A stretch of 50,165 nucleotides of DNA from Synechococcales cyanobacterium bin2.concoct.b11b12b14.033. GTDB lineage: Bacteria > Cyanobacteriota > Vampirovibrionia > Caenarcaniphilales > Caenarcanaceae. Within the stretch, counting starts at the first letter, position 1; each line of letters starts with the position of its first letter. Positions 42,799 to 50,046 of the stretch are shown here, one piece after another. The stretch spans positions 1 through 50,165 of the forward strand of contig JAAFJH010000009.1 in NCBI GenBank assembly GCA_013298875.1, written 5' to 3'. The notes under the pieces were generated by a model, which saw only the letters and a list, made by a program, of their open reading frames with translations, was not told where the DNA came from and did no database searches. A program made the position numbers and the translations under genes.

Positions 42799-43017
42799 TT
42801 AGTTTAGATTCTTTATTTCATTGATTGCCATTTCAATCGCTATTTGAAGAATTTCAGCATCTTCTAAATATAAATACAAATATTCATCCTCTTTAACCGT
42901 TGGAATGCTGATTTCCTTTGCATCTTTGCAAATAATAACAATCGGTTTCAAAGATTTTGGACTGTAAAAACCAATTTCTGCTTCTGTTTCTTTTCTTGTT
43001 ATATTTATTGAATTCAT
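42799..43017 (-). CDS. small hypothetical protein
   Basis: A 72-residue acidic protein with YLYLYLEDAEILQIAIEMAINEI. No family recognised. It is the last gene of the early leftward operon, before a terminator. Confidence 0.5.
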   Translation of the reverse strand: MNSINITRKETEAEIGFYSPKSLKPIVIICKDAKEISIPTVKEDEYLYLYLEDAEILQIAIEMAINEIKNLN

Positions 43018-43088
43018 AGGGGTTTTAACCTCTTTTGTTTTGCTTGCATTGAAACATTAGCTTCACCCAGAGAGACATATCAAGTCTT

Positions 43089-44105
43089 TTATAAAATATT
43101 TTCAAAATTAAATATTTCGCCATTTAATTTAATTTCATAATTCTCTTGTTTTTTCTTTTTGAGCTTAATCCACCGCTTAATACTACAATCCACGTATTTG
43201 GGCAAAATTTCAATTGAATAAGAAATACGCTGAGTTTCTTCGCAAGCGATTAAAGTGGTTCCTGAGCCAAGAAAAACGTCTAAAACAATATCACCAATTT
43301 TAGAACAATCTAAACAAGTATCTTGAACCATGGCGACGGGTTTTGGTGTAGGATGATTAGCAAATTCTCCAACTCCTTTTGTTACATTTCCTTCACGTTC
43401 ACGATCTGGATTTGCAAAAGACATTGCGGCAGGATATTTCCAAATATTTGAGCGGGTTCTGCCATATTGTCCCATTTCAAAATTATTTATATGTTTTGCT
43501 TTGCCATTTTTCCAAACAAATACTAATTCATGCTGGCTACGATAAAATGCTCCCTGACCAGGCTGGTCTTTTGCCCAAATACAAAGATTCTTAAATTCGG
43601 TGTATCTGGAGAATCCAGCATTTAAAATCTCTAAATTATGTCTCCAATCCATACAAACATAATGAATTGAGCCATCTGTTGAATAATTTACTAAATTTTT
43701 GAATACATCTTTTAAAAATTCGGTGAATTGTCCAGTTTTCATTTCGCCAGAAGCCATTACAAAATTTTGATGCTTCTCCGATTTATTAAATTCTAAGTTG
43801 GCCAAATTATAGGGCGGGTCAGTGAAAATCATTGCGGCTTTTTTGTCACCAAATAATTTTTGATAAATTTCTTCTTTAGTTGAATCTCCGCAAATTATTT
43901 TATGATTATTTAATTCCCAAGTATCGCCAAATTTAGTTATTGGTGAGTGATTGTGGTCTTCATTCTCACTCAGCTCGTCATCAATATCTTTTTTTATTTC
44001 AGTTTTTGAGAAGTCATGATCTATTTGAAAATTAGGAATTGCAATATCGATTTTTATTTCTGGTAAACGAATATCATTTTTAATTTCGTTAATATTTAAA
44101 TCCGA
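43089..44105 (-). CDS. DNA adenine/cytosine-N4 methyltransferase, start missing (probable frameshift)
   Basis: The open frame runs from 44105 to the stop at 43089 (338 codons). Motif IV, TDPPYNL, comes first, with ICGDST before it, and motif I, LDVFLGSGTTL, near the C-terminus: this is the beta-class order of DNA methyltransferases. No ATG, GTG or TTG is found upstream of motif IV; the ATG at 43832 would cut off motif IV's flank. Upstream, in the +1 frame, lies a ParB-like domain ORF whose stop (44089) is 14 nt into this frame. ParB-like plus methyltransferase fusions are a known family, so this is probably a fusion split by a frameshift. Phage methylation would protect against restriction. 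Confidence 0.7.
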   Translation of the reverse strand, partial: SDLNINEIKNDIRLPEIKIDIAIPNFQIDHDFSKTEIKKDIDDELSENEDHNHSPITKFGDTWELNNHKIICGDSTKEEIYQKLFGDKKAAMIFTDPPYNLANLEFNKSEKHQNFVMASGEMKTGQFTEFLKDVFKNLVNYSTDGSIHYVCMDWRHNLEILNAGFSRYTEFKNLCIWAKDQPGQGAFYRSQHELVFVWKNGKAKHINNFEMGQYGRTRSNIWKYPAAMSFANPDREREGNVTKGVGEFANHPTPKPVAMVQDTCLDCSKIGDIVLDVFLGSGTTLIACEETQRISYSIEILPKYVDCSIKRWIKLKKKKQENYEIKLNGEIFNFENIL

Positions 44106-44364
44106 TTAAGACGGGCAATTCTGGTATTTTATAACCCTCTGCTTCGGCTTTTTCAATGGCAATTTTTCTTTTCTTTCCATCAATAACATATCTATGGTTT
44201 TCCCATAAATAAAAAGGTGATACAAAGCCAGTGTTCACAATTCCATTTAACAATTCAGTAGTTTCAATCGTTGATTCGTCGGACAAATCGTTAAATGTAT
44301 ATGTTTTTAATTCCTGCCAGTTTAGAAATTCAAGTTTAGATATTTTATTTTGAATCTCTTTCAT
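44089..44364 (-). CDS. ParB-like domain, first part of a split methyltransferase
   Basis: A 91-residue ORF. Its pattern, FLNWQELKTYTFNDLSD, NTGFVSPFYLWENHRYVIDGKKR, then GYKIPELPVLI, matches the ParB-type N-terminal domain that precedes methyltransferases in many phages. In intact fusions another segment leads into the methyltransferase without a stop. Here the frame ends and the methyltransferase continues in another frame. Start chosen at ATG 44364, 1 nt from operator-like site 10, instead of a TTG at 44382. Confidence 0.65.
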   Translation of the reverse strand: MKEIQNKISKLEFLNWQELKTYTFNDLSDESTIETTELLNGIVNTGFVSPFYLWENHRYVIDGKKRKIAIEKAEAEGYKIPELPVLIGFKY

Positions 44365-44365
44365 A

Positions 44366-44393
44366 ATTCCAGCTAGTTGCAACTATTGGGAAT
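44366..44393. promoter_or_regulatory. 28-bp palindromic operator-like site 10
   Basis: Minus-strand arms ATTCCCAATAGTTG and CAACTAGCTGGAAT, ending 1 nt before the start codon of the ParB-like ORF. TATAAT lies directly upstream on that strand. The only copy outside the structural/lysis genes. Confidence 0.75.
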
Positions 44394-44457
44394 ATTATAA
44401 TATTAAACCCTCAAACTATGGCTCCCCTAGGATAAATTCAGTGAAAAGTCTATTTTA

Positions 44458-45264
44458 TTAATTATAAAATTCAAGCCAAAATATGTTTTTATAACCTAAC
44501 TGTCTGCTTAATTCGATGACATATACTTTTTCTTCGTGAATTAAATTGTTGATAGCAAATTGTCTCAAATTCTCTGATGTGATTGACTTAGCTTTATTAG
44601 TGAGTAGGTTTAACTCTTTCGTTAATTTAAATAGTTCTTTCGTTAATGCTCGATCACTGATCGGCTGACTGATGTCTTGCGGAGAAGGAAATAGCCAATC
44701 ATCATCTTCCAACTTGGCTGTATGCTGATAAAGTGGTATTCTAATTTTTTCAATCAAATACCCACTTTTTCCTACTTTTTTATTTTCAAAATCAATATCT
44801 TTTTTCTTCAAAAAAATTAGCCTACTTACCGGAAGACTTGAATAGGACAACAACAGAAAAAATATCTTTTTTGATTCATCAACTAAATTACTAAGTATTA
44901 AATTAACTTGCTCTTCCGTGACTAAATTATTGAATTTTCTCCTCTTATTCTCAAGCTTGATTGGAACAAACAAATTCGCTGGAAGGTATTCTTGTTCGTG
45001 CAAAAATTGCAAGAAGAGCTTAATTCCGCTTTTCCGTGTCGATTTTAAATCATTACTAATATTTTGATTCTTTAAATCAAGTAAATAAGCCTCTACATCT
45101 ATTTTGCTTATATCTTCTAAATTTCTATCTTTAACAAACTCTTTAAAATTGTTAGCCGAAAAAGCGTGAGTTTTTTTCAAACTGCCATGATTACCAAATT
45201 TAAACTTTAAGAAATAATCAAAAGCTAATAATGCTTCTTCCCATAAAGTTTTAGTTTTATTCAT
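44458..45264 (-). CDS. degenerate tyrosine recombinase-like protein
   Basis: A 268-residue protein with the two-domain layout of tyrosine recombinases: an N-terminal SAM-like domain and a C-terminal catalytic-like domain. But the key residues are lost: the first Arg is Pro145 (SSLPVSRL), the HxxRH box reads E-N-L-R-Q (231-235), and the GH box reads LGY (256-258); only a Tyr (267) remains. It is probably a non-catalytic DNA-binding protein, or a decayed gene. It lies in the early leftward operon, away from attP. Confidence 0.65.
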   Translation of the reverse strand: MNKTKTLWEEALLAFDYFLKFKFGNHGSLKKTHAFSANNFKEFVKDRNLEDISKIDVEAYLLDLKNQNISNDLKSTRKSGIKLFLQFLHEQEYLPANLFVPIKLENKRRKFNNLVTEEQVNLILSNLVDESKKIFFLLLSYSSLPVSRLIFLKKKDIDFENKKVGKSGYLIEKIRIPLYQHTAKLEDDDWLFPSPQDISQPISDRALTKELFKLTKELNLLTNKAKSITSENLRQFAINNLIHEEKVYVIELSRQLGYKNIFWLEFYN

Positions 45265-45314
45265 TAAATTTAAATTTTAACTTTTTATTTTTTTTTAATA
45301 TTATCAAATTGGAT

Positions 45315-45581
45315 TCATACATACACATATTGAGCATACTTGTACAAAGTCCACGCCAAAACTCTCACATTTTTTAAAGCTGACTTGTCGCTTCCTTTTT
45401 GTTTTAAAACCTTTAATGATTCTTTGAATGGTTCTTTTATTTGATTTATCAAAATTTTTGAATAACCAATTTTAAGCATTTTTTTTGAATAAACTTGAAT
45501 CGATAGCAGACAAGCACTTTTTGACTCGTTCAATAAAATATCTAAAATTCTTAAATCAAATATTTGTTCTTGGCTATTCAT
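45315..45581 (-). CDS. hypothetical early protein
   Basis: An 88-residue helical protein (SKSACLLSIQVYSKKMLKIGY). No family recognised. Part of the early leftward operon. Confidence 0.5.
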   Translation of the reverse strand: MNSQEQIFDLRILDILLNESKSACLLSIQVYSKKMLKIGYSKILINQIKEPFKESLKVLKQKGSDKSALKNVRVLAWTLYKYAQYVYV

Positions 45582-45661
45582 TTATTTTTCTAATTAAGCA
45601 GGAATTAGCTCCAGTTGTTTTGTAAAATTATGAGAATAGGTTTTGTAGCCTGTAAAAAGCT

Positions 45662-45976
45662 TTAAATTGAATACTCCTTAATTGACTTTTTCTTTATTTT
45701 TGTAACCTGCTGAATCTCAACGCCACTCCACGGCAAAAGTCCGTCAAATAAAGCCATATAAGCTTTGTCGCCTTTGTCAAAAAAGCATGAGTCAGTACGA
45801 TACTCAATTAGTTCATTGCTTCTGCCTTTCGCCCTAATCACTGCCTTGCATTTTTGCTCAAAAATAGGACTTCCATACGCTGGTAGCTGATTTGGATAAT
45901 CATTAAGCGAATTCAAGCCTAATAAGCCTAAACAGCTGGCATAAATAACTATTAAAGTAATAATTCTTGTTTTCAT
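45662..45976 (-). CDS. exported hypothetical protein
   Basis: A 104-residue protein with a signal peptide or anchor (IITLIVIYASCLGLLGLN, residues 4-21) and two cysteines in the mature part (KCKAVIRAKG, DSCFFDKGDK), which may form a disulfide. It follows 4 nt after the methyltransferase gene, so it is co-transcribed. Function unknown. Confidence 0.55.
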   Translation of the reverse strand: MKTRIITLIVIYASCLGLLGLNSLNDYPNQLPAYGSPIFEQKCKAVIRAKGRSNELIEYRTDSCFFDKGDKAYMALFDGLLPWSGVEIQQVTKIKKKSIKEYSI

Positions 45977-45980
45977 TGTT

Positions 45981-46454
45981 TTATTTAATTTCCTCCTTTA
46001 AAAAAACAATAAAGTGAGTTTTGCCAGATCTGCCCGATGTGTGTCCTACAACTGGTTTATAGTCAGTCAATTCAAGAATCTCTTTTACTTTAATTTGCTC
46101 TTCATTCCATTTAAAAATTAAAGTTCCAAAGTTATCCAAAACCCGAAAACACTCATTGAATCCAGTTTTAATATCATCCTTCCACGTTTTATTCAACACA
46201 CCATATTTTTTAGCCATCCAAGAGTTTGCCCCTAGATGCTTTAGATGAGGCGGGTCAAAAATAACCATTTTGAAATATCTGTCTGGAAAAGGTAAATTCT
46301 TAAAATCAATTTGTAAGTCTGGTTTTATCTCAAGAGTCCGTCCATCGCAGAGAATATGGTTCTCAGAGCGAATATCGCCAAATAAAACATTTGGATTTTC
46401 TTTATTGAAATGAAACATTCGGCTTCCACAGCAAGCGTCTAAAATCGTTCTCAT
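45981..46454 (-). CDS. SAM-dependent methyltransferase
   Basis: A 157-residue class I methyltransferase. TILDACCGSRMFHF (residues 3-16) is the SAM-binding motif I of a phage family with the ACCGSRMF signature, and FDPPHLKHLG is the catalytic motif IV. The small size is typical. It could methylate phage DNA. It overlaps the upstream methyltransferase gene by 4 nt. Confidence 0.75.
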   Translation of the reverse strand: MRTILDACCGSRMFHFNKENPNVLFGDIRSENHILCDGRTLEIKPDLQIDFKNLPFPDRYFKMVIFDPPHLKHLGANSWMAKKYGVLNKTWKDDIKTGFNECFRVLDNFGTLIFKWNEEQIKVKEILELTDYKPVVGHTSGRSGKTHFIVFLKEEIK

Positions 46455-47224
46455 CCAAATAGCCTCTCCTGAATTGATTCGTAAGTTATTTTGGGCGGTT
46501 GTGTTTTTTTCTTCAAGACAATAATTTCCGCTTTTGCACCAGTTCTAGCGAATGATTCAGTCATATTCTCTCTGTGAATCAATTCAAAGTTTCCCTTTAA
46601 TTCAATAAAATATTTAGGTTTATCTTTGCCCCAAGCACCAAGTGGCAATAATAAAACTGCGATTCCGTCAAATTCTAAAGTTTTGTTTAAAAAGTTAAAA
46701 AACTCGATTAGCTCTTCAAATGGTGGATTTGAAATAATACTGTTGTAAGTTTTATTAAAATATTTATTTTCGTGAATGTGAAAATCAGCAAAATTGCTTT
46801 TTAAAAACTCAGTTTCTACAAAATAAGCATATGGTTCTTGGAAATCTCTCCCCAAATCGAAACCATCAACCAGAAAACCTCTTTTTATGCAAGCCATTGA
46901 GAGCTGACCATAGCCACAGCAGGCGTCTAATACGTATGGATCGGAATTATTGCTATATTCTTCTAACAATTCAGCGACTCTGTCAGCCGTTTTCGGCGGA
47001 GTGAAAAATTGGCTTAATTCTACATTTTTTCTTTTTTGATACTCAACAAAACATTCATAAAACCAAGTGTCTGGGTCTATCTCTCCGTTTTCATAAGGTA
47101 ATTCACTGTTTTTAATGAAATACTCTAAAACTTCAAAAGGATCGGCTGGGTCGTCTTGAAACCTATTTTTAAAATAAGAATTGTTTAATGCGTATTTTTT
47201 CTTTTTTGTTTTTAATTCAAGCAT
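46451..47224 (-). CDS. N6-adenine-type DNA methyltransferase
   Basis: A 257-residue protein. It has an N-terminal helical region (residues 30-80), motif I LDACCGYGQLS, and motif IV SNPPFEEL, the NPPF/Y signature of adenine methyltransferases related to type I/IIG enzymes. No cognate endonuclease is nearby, so it is likely a solitary enzyme for evading restriction. I chose ATG at 47224, which overlaps the upstream stop codon (ATGCTTGA), over a TTG at 47254. Confidence 0.75.
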   Translation of the reverse strand: MLELKTKKKKYALNNSYFKNRFQDDPADPFEVLEYFIKNSELPYENGEIDPDTWFYECFVEYQKRKNVELSQFFTPPKTADRVAELLEEYSNNSDPYVLDACCGYGQLSMACIKRGFLVDGFDLGRDFQEPYAYFVETEFLKSNFADFHIHENKYFNKTYNSIISNPPFEELIEFFNFLNKTLEFDGIAVLLLPLGAWGKDKPKYFIELKGNFELIHRENMTESFARTGAKAEIIVLKKKTQPPKITYESIQERLFG

Positions 47225-47579
47225 GAGCCACCTCAATAAGTTCGGGGTTTTCAAACTTATTGCCTATCACTTCAGACTCTTTCCAGATTGGAGAGTAAAG
47301 CATGTGGCTCCAATTCTTATTAGTCAAAGGCTCCAAATCACGGTATTTATCAACGAGACAAGTAAAATTAATGCCCCTGCTGGGAATATTTATAATATCG
47401 CCTTCTTTAATTTCAATGCCGTTTTTGTCTTTAATCCCGATGGATTGAGGCAAATCAGCCCTAACATATTTAATATCGGTGTCATTTATTCGGTCTGGAC
47501 ACCAATAGATTTCGTCGTCTATATCTTCACCATCATTGTCCTTGACGATTAAGTAAATTTCTTTCGGTACTTCAAGCAT
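47217..47579 (-). CDS. YopX-like phage protein
   Basis: A 120-residue protein. The middle, IGIKDKNGIEIKEGDIINI, is the hallmark of YopX-family proteins (function unknown, in many phages). The N-terminal 40 residues (IYLIVKDNDGEDIDDEIYWC) are a common early phage extension ending in YVRADL. Both its start and stop lie in identical 15-bp junction sequences (47216-47230 and 47571-47585). Confidence 0.65.
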   Translation of the reverse strand: MLEVPKEIYLIVKDNDGEDIDDEIYWCPDRINDTDIKYVRADLPQSIGIKDKNGIEIKEGDIINIPSRGINFTCLVDKYRDLEPLTNKNWSHMLYSPIWKESEVIGNKFENPELIEVAHA

Positions 47580-48594
47580 GAGCCAACTCCTTATTTTTTG
47601 CGTAAAGTACGGGTTTTAGCGTTCCAGAATCATCATAAAGCGGCTCTGAGCCAGGCGGCCTAAACTGATTATTCTTTGTTTTCTTTTCCGCCTCGAAACT
47701 ATGCAACCTCTCAAGAAAATTTAAAAATCCAAAAGGTTGAAGATATTTTGAATTGTCTTTCTCAATCGCTTTTTCAAGCTGAATCTTTAATTTGTCAGGT
47801 TTGTATTTTTTCAAAGCCTCGTTCAAGAGCAATAAAGTTTTAGGTTTACTTTGTAAAAATATGTTTTTTTCTTTGTAAAACCGCTCTATTTCCCCGTAAA
47901 AGTCATAAACTAAACTTTGATTTTCTTGATTATCAACAGGTTTGCCACTCTCAGTTTTAATTATTTGTTCAATACCTGACACTTCAAAATCGAACTGCCC
48001 TTTTTCTGTCGGTACTGGAATTAAGTCTTGACTTTCTAAAAGGGAATTAGTATTTTGTATTTTAAAAAAAGAAGGGGGGGAAATTATTTTTTCTTCTCCC
48101 CTCTCCTCTTCTCTATTCTTGTCTTCTCTTCTAGGCATTGCATTCGCATATTCATTTGCATTGCATTCGTTATGCGTTAGCATTACATTTGCATCAAGTT
48201 GGCATTGCAATTTTAAATTCTTCTCTTTTTGTTTTTCTTTTTCCCATCTGATTTTTGCCGCATTTTTTGCTTTATTTGATTTCTCTAAAATCTTATCTTT
48301 TGAAATTTCAATAAATTTTAGTTTTAATGTAACAACATTTTCAGAAAACTCAAGTTTGATCAGCTTTTCAAATCTTCTTATTGCATTAGCTAAATAAGTT
48401 GGCTTGACATTTAGTAAATTAGCTAATTCTTCATACTCGATCAAATTGTCAATCGAATTATAAGGTAATTCAATATCATCACTCATTGCCAAAGCAATTA
48501 AATCTAGCAAAATTGCTTTTTCTTCTGGTTTTGCTTTTCTATAATTTAAATTATTTAAATCGCTAGCTTCTAGCTGTATAAACTCAACTCCCAT
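47572..48594 (-). CDS. replication initiator (lambda O / DnaD-like)
   Basis: A 340-residue protein. The N-terminal 120 residues contain a likely winged-helix (YEELANLLNVKPTYLANAIRR), as in phage replisome organisers. The middle (residues 125-160) is low-complexity and coded by iteron DNA, and the C-terminal 110 residues are helical (FYGEIERFYKEKN, KTLLLLNEALKKY). Iterons inside the gene for the initiator are a lambda O hallmark. Strong ribosome binding site GGAGG upstream. No helicase or helicase loader is recognised next to it. Confidence 0.7.
   Translation of the reverse strand: MGVEFIQLEASDLNNLNYRKAKPEEKAILLDLIALAMSDDIELPYNSIDNLIEYEELANLLNVKPTYLANAIRRFEKLIKLEFSENVVTLKLKFIEISKDKILEKSNKAKNAAKIRWEKEKQKEKNLKLQCQLDANVMLTHNECNANEYANAMPRREDKNREEERGEEKIISPPSFFKIQNTNSLLESQDLIPVPTEKGQFDFEVSGIEQIIKTESGKPVDNQENQSLVYDFYGEIERFYKEKNIFLQSKPKTLLLLNEALKKYKPDKLKIQLEKAIEKDNSKYLQPFGFLNFLERLHSFEAEKKTKNNQFRPPGSEPLYDDSGTLKPVLYAKNKELAHA
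48087..48213. other. ori: replication origin candidate: iterons plus polypyrimidine tract
   Basis: Four related 12-mers start at 48135, 48158, 48180 and 48202 (two exact GCATTGCATTCG, then GCATTACATTTG, GCATTGCAATTT), 22-23 bp apart. Adjacent on the left is a 46-nt tract (48087-48132) with 44 pyrimidines on the plus strand. This copies the plan of lambda ori inside gene O: four iterons next to a purine/pyrimidine-skewed, easily melted segment. Confidence 0.65.
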
Positions 48595-48595
48595 C

Positions 48596-49267
48596 TTATT
48601 TTCCTCCTTCTATTAAATCTGTAACACTACTATTAGCTTGCTTCTTGGACATTTTCAAGTCGTTTAAAACCTTGAATTCAATGACCCAAACCCAAGGGTT
48701 TGAATACCAGTCATAGCTATTATTGAATCTGTCTTTTATTTGAAGACTGTCCCAGTAGCTTTCGAATGCCCGGCTGTAAGTAGCCCAAGTGTTGCCGAGA
48801 TTATCCATATGCATTTTCTCGCCCATCCCCTCGGCTATTGCATCCTTTTCTGAAATATCTTGAAGTCTTTCAGCTCTTACATTTGTTACTTGTAACCGAA
48901 TTCTGCTTAATTCTTTTGGCAGGAAAATTGGAGATCTCCATCGCTCAGATAACTCCTTAAGATTTGTTGGGGCTGGTAATTCATGAGGTGCTTCTTGAAA
49001 ATACAGCACACCATTACCAAATCCATCCGCATCCCATTCTGTGTATCTAAACTTCTCTTGCACCCACAAAATATCACCGATTTTATATTTGCACTGAATC
49101 GGTGACCAATGTTCATCCACCCAGCCTCCACGCCCAGCCTTCACAACGGGATTCCACTGCACGAAATTGGGATTGCCTTTAATAAGTCTTCGAGTCTGTG
49201 TTTTTCGGCCTTCTATCAAGGCTTTAATCATATCTCCGTTAAATATGATTGGTTTTTCTTTAAACAT
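48596..49267 (-). CDS. ASCH/PUA-like phage protein
   Basis: A 223-residue protein of a common phage family: IIFNGDMIKALIEGRKTQTRR at the N-terminus, then GDILWVQEKF, RSPIFLPKELSRIRLQVTNVRAERL, and a C-terminal NPWVWVIEF. Several features point to an ASCH/PUA-like nucleic-acid or small-molecule binding fold. The role in phages is not known. It overlaps the upstream gene by 8 nt. Confidence 0.7.
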   Translation of the reverse strand: MFKEKPIIFNGDMIKALIEGRKTQTRRLIKGNPNFVQWNPVVKAGRGGWVDEHWSPIQCKYKIGDILWVQEKFRYTEWDADGFGNGVLYFQEAPHELPAPTNLKELSERWRSPIFLPKELSRIRLQVTNVRAERLQDISEKDAIAEGMGEKMHMDNLGNTWATYSRAFESYWDSLQIKDRFNNSYDWYSNPWVWVIEFKVLNDLKMSKKQANSSVTDLIEGGK

Positions 49268-49853
49268 GGGACAATTCCTCCTGTTCGTCGACTTCTAATT
49301 CTTTTTGACGATCTTCAATAGACCATTCTTTAAGGTAATTAGTAGATGATAGAGGTAGTTTAAGTTGAGTTCTTTTTCTTGCTCCAGCAATAAACAGTTT
49401 TGCTTCATCAATTACACGTCTCAAAGAAAAGACTGTATCTGGATCTAAAATTGGACAATTATCATCTTGGTCTGACTGAGGGGCTGTGGCTAGATGTGGG
49501 GTGTTAACAACTAACGGACTTCTTGCAGTATTCACCGTTTTCAAAGCTGTAATCACAGCTCCCATGATTCCATTTGCCCAGCTAAAACTCACTCCTTTGA
49601 TTTCCAACTTATCTTCATCTTGTAGCGGAAATTCACAAATTAAACATACGTCTGAGCCTAAATCATTTAAAGCGTTAAAGAAACTATCTAATGGCTCATC
49701 TGATACTTTTAAGCTGTAAAAATCTCGCTCGCTTGAGTCTTCTGAGCTTTCTAATTCTTTTTCATAATCAATTTGAATTTTCTTTTTCTTTTGATCCCAT
49801 TTCACTTTCGTTATATATATTGAATCTAAATCATCAATAACTGATTCATTCAT
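49260..49853 (-). CDS. hypothetical first early leftward protein
   Basis: A 197-residue protein. An acidic N-terminal half (ELESSEDSSERDFYSLKVSDEPLD) is followed by VSFSWANGIMGAVITALKTV and a Pro/Ser-rich C-terminus. No family recognised. It is the first gene of the early leftward operon, opposite the excisionase-like gene across the control region, where regulators and replication aids often sit. Confidence 0.55.
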   Translation of the reverse strand: MNESVIDDLDSIYITKVKWDQKKKKIQIDYEKELESSEDSSERDFYSLKVSDEPLDSFFNALNDLGSDVCLICEFPLQDEDKLEIKGVSFSWANGIMGAVITALKTVNTARSPLVVNTPHLATAPQSDQDDNCPILDPDTVFSLRRVIDEAKLFIAGARKRTQLKLPLSSTNYLKEWSIEDRQKELEVDEQEELSHV

Positions 49854-50046
49854 TAAATTTAACTTCCTAACTTCCGATACGGTGATTATAAGAAGACTGG
49901 CACGGCAGAGTCGGAAGTTTTAGCCATCATCAAGGGTATAAGTCTTAACTACTTTCTAACTTCAATCCAGTCTAATAATTCGACTAAGTAGTTAATAACG
50001 AGTACCTTAACTCACCTGTTGGCTAGCAAGGCGTGTTATAGCCAGT
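49854..50046. promoter_or_regulatory. left part of control region and attP arm
   Basis: No gene is seen. AACTTCCGA (49869-49877) and TCGGAAGTT (49911-49919) form a perfect 9-bp inverted repeat just upstream of the early leftward gene. TTAATAACGAGT at 49991-50002 is the inverse of a repeat at 152-164 on the far side of attP. Candidate operator for the leftward promoter, and integrase arm sites. Confidence 0.45.
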
